Source: Hyphomonas sp. (GTDB lineage Bacteria; Pseudomonadota; Alphaproteobacteria; Caulobacterales; Hyphomonadaceae). Taken from it: a DNA stretch of 64,000 nucleotides. A model generated the notes under the pieces. The model did no database searches. It was not told where the DNA came from and was given only the letters and a program-made list of their open reading frames with translations. Positions within the stretch are counted from its first letter, which is position 1. Each line of letters begins with the position of its first letter. Location: positions 205,586 to 269,585 of the forward strand of contig WGNP01000007.1 in NCBI GenBank assembly GCA_016124495.1, in the 5' to 3' direction. Shown here piece by piece: positions 1-9,749 of this stretch. Position numbers and translations under genes: made by a program.

Positions 1-1862
1 AACGCCCCGTAGACCTGACCATAATCCGGAACACCGATCGTCTCAAAGACGTTGTAGTAAACCTGCGGATTGCCCGACCCGCTGTTTGCGAACCGGAAAG
101 CGATGTCTTCGCGTTTCGCAAGGACGCTTTCGACATACCGGACGGCTTTGTCCGTCTCGTCAATCGACACGCCCTGGGGCAGCTCCACATCCACAAGGAA
201 ATACGGGCTGTCATTTTCGGGAAAGAGCGAAAAGCCGAGCCGCGGCACGAGCGCGAACGAAGACAGCGCGATCGCCAGCGAGACGACGACGGTCGAGACC
301 GGGAAGCGTAGGGCCAGGCGCAGGATAGGGCGGTAGATTGCATGGATGCCGCCCATGACAGTGTCCAGGAAGACGTTCGACTTCCCGTGCCCGTCACGCG
401 GCAGCAATTGTCCCGCAAGAAAGGGGATGATCGTCAGTGAAACAATCAGCGAAGCGATGATCGTCGTCAGCACGGCAACAGGCAGCGACCGGGTGAAATC
501 GCCCGCGCCTTCCGGCAAGGCGATCAGTGGCAGGAAAGCAAAGATGAGGGTGGCGGTGCAACCGATGACCGCAACGTTGATTTCCGACACGCCGGCAATT
601 GCCGCCTCGCGCCTCGGCAAACCGTTTCGCAAATGCCGCGCGATATTCTCAGTGACCACAATCGAGTCGTCGACCAGCAATCCGAGCGCGATGACGAAGC
701 CCGAAATCGACAGCTGGTTCATCGTGTAGCCCAGCTGGCCGATCCAGAACACGCCGATCGCCAGCGACAACGGGATCGCCATCATCACAACGATGGCGGC
801 GCGAAACCCCAGAGGCAGGAGCGTGAGCAGCACGAGCAGCACGGCAATTCCGAAATCCCGCCCGAGATTTGTGAGCCGGTGTGCCACGGTCTTGGACTGG
901 TCGAAGCCGAGTTCGAGCCGGATGCCCTCGGGCAGGCTGCTCCGGTAGGCTTCGATCTGCTTGTACAGATTGTTACGCACCACAAACACATCGACGCCGA
1001 GCTTGCCCTTGGCGCTGACGAGCACGGCGCGTTCGCCATTGAACCGCGTGAAATGGCGCGGCTCGTCATTGTCCCATTCGACCTTTGCGATATCGCCAAC
1101 CGTCAGCGTGCTGCCGGATGCCGAGCGCAGTACCGTGTTCCTGATCTCGTCGAGACTGTCGAACGGACCCGTGGCCGTAACGTTGAAGCGCCGGCCACCT
1201 GACTGAACGGCGCCGATCGGCACGTCTGCACCTTCGCGCTGCAGCGCATCCACGACGGCGAGCGGCGATAGCTGAAAGGTCGAGAGCCGGTCGAGATCGA
1301 GCGATACACGCACCTCTGATTCAGGCGCGCCCCAGATCTGAGATTGCTGAACACCGCCGGCGCGTTCCAGCATGTCGCGCAAGTCGCGCGCGGCCGCTTC
1401 CATCTGGCGCGCCGGCGCAGTTTCGCTGACCAGCGCCACAACCACGACGTTCGCATTGGCCGTGTTGGCCTTGAAAGTGCGCACGTCTACCACGCCCGGC
1501 GGAAAATCCGGCCGCGCCACGTTCAGTTCACGGACCAGTTCATCAAACTTGCGCTCCGGGTCAGCCCCATAGGTGAACTCGACCGTGACGCTGCCCACAC
1601 CCGAAGTCGCACTCGACCTGACTTCCTTGACGTCTTCAATCCGGTTGAAGGCCTGCTCGAGCGGCACAACAATAAGCTTCTCGATTTGTTCGGCATCGGC
1701 GCCCGGCAGGACGACCGTAACGCCGGCAATGGGAAAACGGACGGTCGGGTCTTCGGATTTCGGAATGGACACCATCGCACTGGCGCCGAGGGCAACGAGC
1801 ATGGCGAACAGCACCAGCGAGAATTGCCAGCGGTCGACAAAAAAGCGGACGATGTTCTGCAT
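1..1862 (-). CDS. RND efflux transporter, inner-membrane pump subunit (partial, C-terminus beyond window)
   Basis: Reading down from ATG 1862 the frame stays open to the window edge, about 620 residues of a family usually about 1030 long. The product begins with a short cytoplasmic stretch and TM1, then the periplasmic porter region (SIPKSEDPTVRFP, PGADAEQIEKLI). TM4 near residue 397 carries LVDDS, matching the Asp pair that relays protons in AcrB, followed by the IARHLRNG amphipathic helix. It should export substrates by proton antiport with the adaptor encoded 5 bp upstream. Substrate is unknown. The closeness to the adaptor indicates one operon; an outer-membrane channel gene is not visible here. 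Confidence 0.93.
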   Translation of the reverse strand, partial: MQNIVRFFVDRWQFSLVLFAMLVALGASAMVSIPKSEDPTVRFPIAGVTVVLPGADAEQIEKLIVVPLEQAFNRIEDVKEVRSSATSGVGSVTVEFTYGADPERKFDELVRELNVARPDFPPGVVDVRTFKANTANANVVVVALVSETAPARQMEAAARDLRDMLERAGGVQQSQIWGAPESEVRVSLDLDRLSTFQLSPLAVVDALQREGADVPIGAVQSGGRRFNVTATGPFDSLDEIRNTVLRSASGSTLTVGDIAKVEWDNDEPRHFTRFNGERAVLVSAKGKLGVDVFVVRNNLYKQIEAYRSSLPEGIRLELGFDQSKTVAHRLTNLGRDFGIAVLLVLLTLLPLGFRAAIVVMMAIPLSLAIGVFWIGQLGYTMNQLSISGFVIALGLLVDDSIVVTENIARHLRNGLPRREAAIAGVSEINVAVIGCTATLIFAFLPLIALPEGAGDFTRSLPVAVLTTIIASLIVSLTIIPFLAGQLLPRDGHGKSNVFLDTVMGGIHAIYRPILRLALRFPVSTVVVSLAIALSSFALVPRLGFSLFPENDSPYFLVDVELPQGVSIDETDKAVRYVESVLAKREDIAFRFANSGSGNPQVYYNVFETIGVPDYGQVYGA

Positions 1863-1867
1863 AAGGC

Positions 1868-2977
1868 TCAGGGCCTGTCTGCAATGACGACGGCCTCACC
1901 GTCGCGGACATAGGCAGCGCCCTCGGCGATCACGCGCTCCCCGGCCTCAAGCCCGCTCAGGACAAGTACAGCTCCCTTGTCGATACCGGACGTGGAGACC
2001 GCCCGGCGGTGGGCGACATTCTGGTCGTCGATGACGTATACATAACCGCGGTCCGCACGGGCATCGATCAGCGCCAGGGTCGGAATACGGACCGAAGTGG
2101 ATTTGCCCCCGGTGGCGGCGGACGAGGTGATCCGGGCACTGCCGATCAGGCCACTCCGAAGGAGCGCGGGATCACCGGCGCTGATATCAACATCGAAGTT
2201 GCCAGTGGCATCATTGCTCTTTGCCGCAATTCGGATGATCGCGCCGGCGCGCGGCGGGCCGGCAAGCCCGGCAACCGAAATCTCGGCCTTGTCCCCTAAT
2301 TTAAGGCGGGCGGCCTGCTCGGCCGATACTGGAACACGCAGCAGCAAGCCTGATCTTGTATCCCCGATCTGCAGTACGGGCGCCCCGGGCGCGAGGGTCT
2401 GGCCGGGCTCTGCCAGGCGGCGCAGAACCACGCCGTCGCTGGGCGAATTCATGAACCCGAGATTGCGATTGAACGACACGGCCGACAGACCGGCGCGTGC
2501 CTGGTCCCGGGCCAGTGCCGCATCGTCCAGGCGTGCCTGCGCGACATGGCCTTTCTCGACGAGATCGCGGGTGCGCTCATATTGCAGGTCGGCGTTCACG
2601 ACAGCGGCTTCGGCCTGGGCGACGCTGGCGGCCAGTTCTGTCAGGTCGAGCCGGGCGAGGCGCTGTTTCGCCTTTACGATGTCGCCTTCATCCACGGTCA
2701 ATTCGGTCAGGACCCCGCCCGTCTTGAACGAAAGGGTTGTCTCCTGCGAATAGACAATTGTGCCGGTTGCCGCGACAAGCGCGGCCGGTTCGGCTGGCAG
2801 AACCTCAGCTGCGACCACCACCGGCTGGGCGACTTTCGGGACGGTCGCCGACTGCGCGGTGTCTTTGGTAGCGGCGCCACATCCGGTGGCTGCAAGCACG
2901 GCGAGTGCCGCTACGGCACCGAGGATCTTGCGCTGGGTCACTCCGCTTAGGGGCATGGGTTTCAGCTTCTGGGTCAA
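1868..2977 (-). CDS. RND efflux periplasmic adaptor (membrane fusion protein), lipoprotein
   Basis: A 369-residue HlyD/AcrA-type adaptor that links the inner-membrane RND pump to an outer-membrane channel. The N-terminus has a hydrophobic stretch ending in LAATGC, a plausible lipobox with Cys33, so the mature protein is probably lipid-anchored. A barrel-sandwich (biotinyl-lipoyl-like) half motif (ATGTIVYSQETTLSF, VDEGDIVKAKQRLARLD) and a coiled-coil hairpin (about 110-150) are followed by beta-barrel and membrane-proximal domains. The start at 2977 is TTG; an ATG at 2956 gives a more usual lipoprotein signal and may be the true start. The pump gene follows 5 bp downstream. Confidence 0.9.
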   Translation of the reverse strand: MTQKLKPMPLSGVTQRKILGAVAALAVLAATGCGAATKDTAQSATVPKVAQPVVVAAEVLPAEPAALVAATGTIVYSQETTLSFKTGGVLTELTVDEGDIVKAKQRLARLDLTELAASVAQAEAAVVNADLQYERTRDLVEKGHVAQARLDDAALARDQARAGLSAVSFNRNLGFMNSPSDGVVLRRLAEPGQTLAPGAPVLQIGDTRSGLLLRVPVSAEQAARLKLGDKAEISVAGLAGPPRAGAIIRIAAKSNDATGNFDVDISAGDPALLRSGLIGSARITSSAATGGKSTSVRIPTLALIDARADRGYVYVIDDQNVAHRRAVSTSGIDKGAVLVLSGLEAGERVIAEGAAYVRDGEAVVIADRP

Positions 2978-3231
2978 ACGCCTGGGGAAAACGCTAAACG
3001 AAACATAAATTGTTCAGGGGCGAAGTCCAGAGCGTATTCGGGGGATTTTTATATCTTTGCCCGAACTTTGCCTGCGCCGTCTTAATGGTGCTTTGCGACA
3101 GGCGTCCGGTATAGCGCGCTCCATCGGCGATGAAGCCTGTCCGCGGCCGCACATTCAAGTCGCCGTCAGACATCAGCGATCTGTTCCAATTCACAAGATA
3201 GCGGCACAGGAGAGCCTTCGCTGGCTCAAAT

Positions 3232-3246
3232 GTTCTTGATTTGTTC
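3232..3246 (+). promoter_or_regulatory. LexA (SOS) box of the imuA-imuB-dnaE2 operon
   Basis: The sequence GTTCTTGATTTGTTC is an exact GTTC-N7-GTTC, the LexA operator form of Alphaproteobacteria. It lies about 50 bp ahead of the first cassette gene, as expected for DNA-damage induction of the mutasome. The pattern is directly visible; LexA binding is inferred. The rest of 2978-3275 holds no credible gene and must carry the divergent promoter of the efflux operon. Confidence 0.85.
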
Positions 3247-3296
3247 TTTGTCCCGTGCCTTCTTGAGGCAACGCCGTGACGGAGCTGCGGGGAACA

Positions 3297-4136
3297 ATGC
3301 CATTGCCGGACGCATCGTCTGAACGCCTGGGCAGGGTTGGCCGGCGGCAGGTTGCGCGTCCGTCAGCACCGGCACCCGCCCCTCCTGCGCCCCTTAGAGA
3401 ACACCAGAACATGGACTTCGCCAACCTCAAAGCAAAAGGTCTCGTCCGGACAGCGATGGCCCCGCCCGCAGTCCGGGCGGAGTTTCCATTCGGCCTCGGT
3501 GAGCCGGGCCTGCATGAAATTGCGGAGAGCGCCTACGGGGACCGGGCTGCGGCAACCGGCTTCCTGCTGGCCGCGATCGGACAGGGCGTATGCGGCGCAT
3601 GGGTCTGGGTGCGGCAGACATCGATTGTGCTGGACACGGGCGAGGTGCCGGAGGCGGCGCTGCCCGGCTTGTCCTCACGCCTGCGCCTGACGGTGCAGGC
3701 ACGCACGGCGCAAGCCGGGCTGTGGGCGGCGGAGGAAGCGGTTGTTTCCGGAGCCGCAAACCTCGTGATTGCCGAAGTGGAGCAGTCTGACTTCACGTCC
3801 AGCCGGCGTCTGACACTCGCGTCCACGCGGCACGGCGTTCCGGTTGTGCTGGTGTTGCCCTACAGCTGTGAAGGCGCAACAGCAGCAGCCAGCCGCTGGC
3901 GCCTTGCCTCACGACCGTCCGCCCCCAATCGCCATGATCCGCACGCCCCCGGCCATCCCCGCTGGCGGGCAGTGATCGAACGCTGCCGCGCAGTGCCTTC
4001 CGCGACCGGGCAGGCCTTTGACCTCGAGTGGAATGATGAAACGCTATCTCTCAGTGTGGTTTCCGGACTGGCCGCTGGACCGGCTGCGCCGCCTGCGGCG
4101 ACAGACGCAAACCGGTTCCGCCTCCGGGCCGGTTAA
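3297..4136 (+). CDS. imuA: ImuA, RecA-like SOS mutagenesis protein
   Basis: About 280 residues. The core (FPFG..GLHEIAE, then AATGFLLAAIGQG) and the C-terminal SRRLTLASTRHGVPVVLVLP and ASRWRLASRPS blocks match ImuA, a RecA/SulA-like partner of ImuB and DnaE2 in damage-induced translesion synthesis. The ATG at 3297 has a GGGGA ribosome site 3 bp upstream; a GTG at 3276 would add seven residues, and an ATG at 3411 would remove an unusual Pro/Ala-rich leader. First gene of the LexA-box operon; its 3' end overlaps imuB by about 100 bp, suggesting translational coupling. Confidence 0.88.
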   Translation: MPLPDASSERLGRVGRRQVARPSAPAPAPPAPLREHQNMDFANLKAKGLVRTAMAPPAVRAEFPFGLGEPGLHEIAESAYGDRAAATGFLLAAIGQGVCGAWVWVRQTSIVLDTGEVPEAALPGLSSRLRLTVQARTAQAGLWAAEEAVVSGAANLVIAEVEQSDFTSSRRLTLASTRHGVPVVLVLPYSCEGATAAASRWRLASRPSAPNRHDPHAPGHPRWRAVIERCRAVPSATGQAFDLEWNDETLSLSVVSGLAAGPAAPPAATDANRFRLRAG

Positions 4137-5628
4137 GCTGCGCGCATTTGTCCTCCACGAAAAATCCGCTCACGGACTAAGTGTCGTGGCCGCGAATGCG
4201 CCTGCGCGTGCCGTGGGCATCGAACCGGGCCTGCGCCTCACCGATGCAAAAGCAACCCTGCCGGACCTCCTCTGCGAGGAAATCGACCGCGCGGCAGATC
4301 TGAAGGCCTTGACGGCCCTTGCCGCCTGGATGGTGCGTTTCTCCCCTCTCGTTGCCCTGGACGGTGAAGACGGGCTGATGATGGAGACAACCGGTTGCGA
4401 CCACCTGTTCGGCGGCGAGGCGGCGCTCGTGTCCGGGATGTCCGACCGCCTTGTACAGGCAGGCCATGGCCACCGTATTGCGATGGGCGGCACACCGGGC
4501 GCCGCCCATGCCCTGGCGCGGGCCACCGGCCCGGGCGAGCATCCCGTGCTGCCCTCCGGCCGGGAAGCCGAGGGGCTCGCGCACCTGCCGATGGCCACCC
4601 TTCGTCTCTCGCCGGAGGCGCTGATCCTGCTGCGCCGTTTCGGCCTGACACGGATCGGCCAGCTCTATGACATTGACCGCAAAGCGCTCACGCGCCGCTT
4701 CCGGTCGCGCCAGGCTGGCGATGCGGTATGCCTGCGTCTCGATCAGGCGCTGGGGCGGCGGGCCGAGCCTTTTGCCCCGCTTCGTCCGCCGCCGGAGCAT
4801 GTCGAATACCTGCCCTGCCCCGAGCCCCTGACCAGCAGCGAAGGCATAAGTGACGGACTGCAGCAATTGACGGAAAGGTTGTGCAGCGCCCTCGCCGTTC
4901 AGGGGCTCGGCGCGCAGGGTTTCATGTTCAGCGCCTTCCGCTCGGATGGCGCAACAAGCGCCGTCACCGTCAACGCCGCCCGCCCCGTGCGTACGCCAGC
5001 CCATATACTGCGTCTCTTCCGGGAAAAGATCAGCCGGATCGATGCCGGCTTCGGCATTGACCTGTTGATGCTGGAAGCCAGCCGTACAGGATCCATGGCT
5101 TCCGGCAGCCGCCCCCTGTCAGGCGATCTTGCCGGCACCGGATTCGATGCGCAGGCGGTTTCCGGGCTTGCCGACCGGATCACCGCACGCCTTGGCGAAG
5201 GCTCCGTGATGCTGACCGTCAGGCACGCGCGCCGCCCTCCTGACAAGGCAGAGCGCCAGGTCGCCTATGCCGGCCAGGTACCGGAGGTGGAGGCGGCGCC
5301 GATCCTCGGGCCGAGGCCCGTGCGCATGCTGAACCGGCCAGAGCAGGTCTCGGTGATGGCGCAGGTCCCGGACGGCCCGCCGCTGCAGTTCATCTGGCGC
5401 CGGCGCCTGCGCAAGGTTTTGCGGGCTGACGGCCCCGAAAGGATTGCCCCGGAATGGTGGACTTACCTCCCCCCCGCACCGGGCGAGCGCGGCCGGCTGC
5501 CCCGCACGCGTGACTATTACCGTATCGAAGACAGTGACGGCCGGCGCTACTGGGTTTTCCGCGAAGGCCTCTACGGCGATGACCGGGGCATGGATCCGGA
5601 ATGGTTCGTACAGGGATTGTTCGCATGA
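4033..5628 (+). CDS. imuB: ImuB, catalytically inactive Y-family polymerase homologue
   Basis: About 531 residues. The start [18 protein letters not shown] is characteristic of ImuB and takes the place of the acidic catalytic motif of active Y-family polymerases, so the protein should be a scaffold linking the beta clamp, ImuA and DnaE2. The Y-family fold continues with palm/fingers ([17 protein letters not shown]), thumb and little-finger regions. The start is taken at the ATG-ATG at 4033/4036 after GAGTGGA; a TTG at 4018 is also open. Its stop overlaps the dnaE2 start in ATGA. Confidence 0.93.
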   Translation: MMKRYLSVWFPDWPLDRLRRLRRQTQTGSASGPVKLRAFVLHEKSAHGLSVVAANAPARAVGIEPGLRLTDAKATLPDLLCEEIDRAADLKALTALAAWMVRFSPLVALDGEDGLMMETTGCDHLFGGEAALVSGMSDRLVQAGHGHRIAMGGTPGAAHALARATGPGEHPVLPSGREAEGLAHLPMATLRLSPEALILLRRFGLTRIGQLYDIDRKALTRRFRSRQAGDAVCLRLDQALGRRAEPFAPLRPPPEHVEYLPCPEPLTSSEGISDGLQQLTERLCSALAVQGLGAQGFMFSAFRSDGATSAVTVNAARPVRTPAHILRLFREKISRIDAGFGIDLLMLEASRTGSMASGSRPLSGDLAGTGFDAQAVSGLADRITARLGEGSVMLTVRHARRPPDKAERQVAYAGQVPEVEAAPILGPRPVRMLNRPEQVSVMAQVPDGPPLQFIWRRRLRKVLRADGPERIAPEWWTYLPPAPGERGRLPRTRDYYRIEDSDGRRYWVFREGLYGDDRGMDPEWFVQGLFA

Positions 5629-8600
5629 CCGGATATGCCGAACTTGCGGTGACGACCAACTTCTCCTTCCTTCGCGGCGCAAGCCATGCGGAGGAACTGG
5701 TGCAATGCGCCGCCTCTCTGGGCCTGCGCGCCATCGGCGTGGCGGATCGTAACACGCTTGCAGGGGTCGTACGTGCGCACGTGGCGGCAAAGGCGGCCGG
5801 CCTGAAGCTGCTGGTGGGCGCCCGGCTCGCACCGGAGGACGGACCGGATATTCTCGCCTACCCGGTGGACCGGCCAGCTTACGGACGCCTCTCCCGCCTC
5901 ATTTCCGGAGGCAAGCTCAGGGCGGAGAAAGGCAGCTGCCGGATCCTGATGGAAGATATCCTTGCGGCCAGTCAGGGGCAGATGCTGATCGTGCTGCCGC
6001 CGGAGCCCCTGACGTCCGCCTTCAGGGAAGCGCTCGAACGGGTTGCCGCTGCGGCGCCAGGGCACGCCTGGCTCGGCGCACGCTACACCTATTCGGGCCG
6101 CAACCGGGAACACCTCGGCCGGCTTTCAGAACTCTCGGCCGGGACGGGCGCGCCGCTGGTGGCGATCAATGACGTGCTCTACCACGCGCCGGAACGCCGT
6201 CCCCTGCAGGACGTGATGACCTGCATTCGCGAGCACTGCACCATCGATACGGCAGGCTACCGGCTTGAGGCGAATGCCGAGCGGCATCTGAAGTCCCCGA
6301 AAGAAATGGCGCGCCTGTTCAGCGGCTTCGAGCCGGCTCTGAGGCGTACGCTCGAGATTGCCGAGCGCTGCACCTTCAGCCTCGATGAGCTCTCTTATGA
6401 ATATCCGGATGAGCCCGTGCCCCATGGCTCCACGCCGCAGGCGCATCTTGAACGTCTCGCCCGGGAGGGCGCAGCCTGGCGCTATCCGGAGGGGATCCCG
6501 GAGAAGGTCTCCGCCCAGATCCGCAAGGAACTCCGCATCATCGCCCAGCTGAACTATGCCCCCTACTTCCTGACGGTTCACGACATCGTCTCCTGGGCAC
6601 GCGGGCAAGGTATCCTCTGCCAGGGACGCGGCTCGGCAGCGAACTCGGCCGTCTGCTACTGCCTCGGCGTCACCAGTGTTGATCCGGCACTGTCCAATCT
6701 CCTGTTCGAGCGCTTCCTCTCGCCGGAGCGCAGGGAACCGCCGGACATTGATGTCGATTTCGAGCATGAGCGGCGCGAGGAGGTCATACAGTATGTATAC
6801 GAACGATATGGCCGCCACCGGGCTGCCCTGACCGGGACTGTCATATCCTACCGCTCCCGTTCGGCGATCCGGGAAGTGTGCAAGGCGCTTGGCCTCAGCG
6901 AGGAGATTTCGTCCGCCCTGGCAAGCAGCGTCTGGGGTAGCTGGAGCGACGGCCTGCCCGGCAAGCGGATCGCTGAAGCCGGCCTCGATCCGGCAAACCC
7001 GCTGATCCGCCGCGCCGTGCAGCTTGCCCGCCAGCTGCTCGGCTTCCCGCGCCACCTCTCACAGCATGTCGGCGGCTTCGTGCTGACACGCGGCCCCCTG
7101 ATCGAGACCGTGCCCATTGGCAATGCGGCGATGAAGGACCGTACCTTCATCGAATGGGACAAGGATGACATCGACGCGCTCGGCATCATGAAGGTGGATG
7201 TGCTCGCCCTCGGCATGCTGACCTGTATCCGCAAGGCCTTCGACATGCTCGAAAGCCACAAGGGTATCCGGCACAGTCTCGCCAGCATCCCGCAGGACGA
7301 TACCGCTACCTATGACATGCTCTGCCGGGCCGACAGCCTGGGCGTGTTCCAGGTCGAGAGCCGGGCACAGATGGCCATGCTGCCGCGGCTCAGACCCCGG
7401 ACCTTCTATGACCTCGTCATCGAGGTTGCAATTGTCCGGCCTGGCCCGATCCAGGGCAACATGGTGCACCCTTATCTGCGCCGGCGGAAGAAACTGGAGC
7501 CGATCATTTTTCCGAGCCCTTCGCCGGATCACGGGCCGCCGGACGAACTGAAGGCCATCCTTGCCCGGACGGAAGGGGTGCCTCTGTTCCAGGAACAGGC
7601 AATGCAGATTTCCATCGACGCCGCCAGGTTCACGCCGGAAGAGGCCAATGGACTGCGCCGCGCGATGGCTACCTTCCGCAATGTCGGCACGATCCACAAT
7701 TACGAGCACATGTTCGTCTCGCGGATGATCACGCGCGGCTATGATCCGGCCTTTGCGAAAGCCTGTTTCGACCAGATCAGGGGATTCGGCGAATATGGCT
7801 TCCCGGAAAGCCATGCCGCCTCCTTCGCGCTGCTCGTCTACGTCTCGTCCTGGATCAAATGCCATCATCCCGATGTGTTCTGCGCCGCGCTGCTGAACAG
7901 CCAGCCGATGGGGTTCTACGCCCCGGCACAGATCGTGCGCGACGCGCAGGAGCACGGCGTAGACGTGCGCCCCGTGGACGTGAACCATTCGGACTGGGAC
8001 AATACGCTGGAGCCTGCGGGTGCCGGTGGCAGCACCTTCAGGGTGCAACTCGGATTCCGGCAGGTCACCGGCCTGCGGCAGGATGAGATGGAACAGCTGA
8101 TGGCGGCGCGCGGCGCAGGTTATGAAACGCCGGAGTCCCTCATGCGGCGCGCAGGCCTGTCCCGTCCGGTTCTGGAACGCCTGGCGGCGGCCGATGCGTT
8201 TGGATCGATGGGTCTTTCGCGGCGCAGCGCGCTCTGGAAAGTTCGCGGCGAGGCGGCGGGACGTACGCTCCCCCTCTTCGCGGCGGCCGGCCTTGCCGAG
8301 CAGGGGGGCGAGGCGGGCGTTACCTTGCCCCTTATTCCGCGCTCGGAGGAAGTGATCCAGGATTACCAGACGGCGAGGCTGTCCCTGAAGGATCATCCGA
8401 TGCATTTCCTGCGTGAGGTGCATGCCCGGCGCGGCATCATCCCGACCCACGAGGCCGCGCAGTCCCGCAACGGAAGGCGGGTCCAGACCTCCGGGCTCGT
8501 GCTGGTCCGCCAGCAGCCGGGCACCGCCAGCGGTGTGGTTTTCATCACCCTCGAAGACGAGACCGGCATCGCCAACCTCGTCGTCTGGCCGCGCGTCAAG

Positions 8601-8888
8601 GAACGCTTCCGGCCCGTCATCATGCGCGCGCGCATCCTGCATGTGCGGGGCCGCGTGCAGACGGCAGACAACGTGACCCACATCGTGGCGGAAGAACTGA
8701 TCGACTGCTCGGGCGACCTTTCGCTTCTGACGGAGGATACGCTGCGCGACCCGATCAGGGGCGTCCTCGCCCGCCCGGACGAAGTCGCCCGCCCTCCGAA
8801 CGAGAACCGCGGACCCGGCGGACGGCGCGATACGGCGCGTCACCCCCGGAACGTTCGCATCATCCCCCCAAGCCGGGATTTTCATTAG
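5625..8888 (+). CDS. dnaE2: Error-prone DNA polymerase III alpha subunit DnaE2
   Basis: 1087 residues, the usual DnaE2 length. It opens with a PHP domain ([18 protein letters not shown]), has the C-family polymerase active-site stretch [16 protein letters not shown], the fingers region, and a C-terminal OB-fold ([19 protein letters not shown]). It ends in SRDFH, typical of DnaE2. It performs damage-induced translesion synthesis with ImuA/ImuB. I take ATG 5625 because it forms an ATGA overlap with the imuB stop; an ATG at 5601 would add eight residues. Last gene of the SOS cassette. Confidence 0.97.
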   Translation: MTGYAELAVTTNFSFLRGASHAEELVQCAASLGLRAIGVADRNTLAGVVRAHVAAKAAGLKLLVGARLAPEDGPDILAYPVDRPAYGRLSRLISGGKLRAEKGSCRILMEDILAASQGQMLIVLPPEPLTSAFREALERVAAAAPGHAWLGARYTYSGRNREHLGRLSELSAGTGAPLVAINDVLYHAPERRPLQDVMTCIREHCTIDTAGYRLEANAERHLKSPKEMARLFSGFEPALRRTLEIAERCTFSLDELSYEYPDEPVPHGSTPQAHLERLAREGAAWRYPEGIPEKVSAQIRKELRIIAQLNYAPYFLTVHDIVSWARGQGILCQGRGSAANSAVCYCLGVTSVDPALSNLLFERFLSPERREPPDIDVDFEHERREEVIQYVYERYGRHRAALTGTVISYRSRSAIREVCKALGLSEEISSALASSVWGSWSDGLPGKRIAEAGLDPANPLIRRAVQLARQLLGFPRHLSQHVGGFVLTRGPLIETVPIGNAAMKDRTFIEWDKDDIDALGIMKVDVLALGMLTCIRKAFDMLESHKGIRHSLASIPQDDTATYDMLCRADSLGVFQVESRAQMAMLPRLRPRTFYDLVIEVAIVRPGPIQGNMVHPYLRRRKKLEPIIFPSPSPDHGPPDELKAILARTEGVPLFQEQAMQISIDAARFTPEEANGLRRAMATFRNVGTIHNYEHMFVSRMITRGYDPAFAKACFDQIRGFGEYGFPESHAASFALLVYVSSWIKCHHPDVFCAALLNSQPMGFYAPAQIVRDAQEHGVDVRPVDVNHSDWDNTLEPAGAGGSTFRVQLGFRQVTGLRQDEMEQLMAARGAGYETPESLMRRAGLSRPVLERLAAADAFGSMGLSRRSALWKVRGEAAGRTLPLFAAAGLAEQGGEAGVTLPLIPRSEEVIQDYQTARLSLKDHPMHFLREVHARRGIIPTHEAAQSRNGRRVQTSGLVLVRQQPGTASGVVFITLEDETGIANLVVWPRVKERFRPVIMRARILHVRGRVQTADNVTHIVAEELIDCSGDLSLLTEDTLRDPIRGVLARPDEVARPPNENRGPGGRRDTARHPRNVRIIPPSRDFH

Positions 8889-8892
8889 CCAT

Positions 8893-9605
8893 GGATCCGG
8901 AAACAGGTTGCAGCGCAGCGGAACGACGCTCGTCGACCGTATCCTCTCCAGTCATCCGGATCCGCCGGAGAGCGCACAGAGCTCAGAACCTGCCTTCGCC
9001 AGGGCGCCGCCGAAGCAGGTCCGTACATGCCCGGCGTCCGCATCCTGCCTGGTGCAGCGGCGGTGGGCCTTTCCGCCGCGGGCCTGCGCTACATGGAAAG
9101 CTTGCCTGCGATTTTGAGCAGCCCTTCGCGCCTCACGGACAAGATGCCGATCAACGTGCTTTTGTCCCCGCGATCCTCGCTGCCCTTCCTGAAGCCCGCA
9201 TGATCCGCTTGCGCCGCCACCCGCCGGACAGTGTACTGAGCATTTACCGGCAACTGTTTCCGGCAGGCGCAGGGTGTTGTCGTGTTGCCCCGTGACCTGG
9301 AAAGCCTCGCCGGATAGGTTGCCGAGGTCTTGCCTGCCTCACGGTTCACGGTGATCGATTATCAAAGCCTCATCGGCAATCCTGGCTCCGGGATCAGGCG
9401 GCTACTGGACTTCAGCGGGCCCGCATCCGGACCGGCCTGTCTGGAATTCCGGAACGATCCCGCCCCTGTGGCCACCGACAGTGTCGCGCAAGTCCGCCAG
9501 CCGGTGTTGGCAACAGCCGGCAGGCGACAGAGGCGGCATCAGGCTTACCTTGAGCCCGCGCTCAGGATTCTCCAGGATCGCAGAACGTTGAATTCGGCGG
9601 CTTAA
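8893..9605 (+). pseudogene. Sulfotransferase-family pseudogene (several frameshifts)
   Basis: Pieces of one sulfotransferase appear in order but in different frames: the PAPS-binding P-loop QRSGTTLVDRILSSHP (from 8911), LRYMESLPAI...LTDKMPINVL (about 9090-9160), ALPEARMIRLRRHPPDSVLS with IYRQLFPAG (about 9175-9265), and the C-terminal FTVIDYQSLIGNPGSGIRRLLDFSG...QVRQPV (9340-9520). At least three frame changes separate them, and no start lies ahead of the P-loop. The gene is therefore dead, unless sequencing indels are the cause. The real protein would transfer sulfate from PAPS. 9606-9749 holds nothing recognisable. Confidence 0.8.
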
Positions 9606-9749
9606 ACCCTGACCGGGACACGCAAGCCGGTCCGGCATCCGCTCACGGAACGCGCTGCAGGGGTTCTGCGGCGTGTCTTAAGTGACCGGTCGCCCAGGTT
9701 AACGCAGCCCCCGGGTGCACGGCACTGCCTGAAGTGCTAAAGGGCGTCC

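Noticed and set aside
1200..1220. ACTGAAC half-site resembling the TetR operator
   Set aside because: Lies inside the RND pump coding sequence with no second half-site; likely chance.
7059..8885. 608-codon open frame on the minus strand
   Set aside because: Antisense shadow of dnaE2 caused by high-GC codon bias; dnaE2 motifs are unmistakable on the plus strand.
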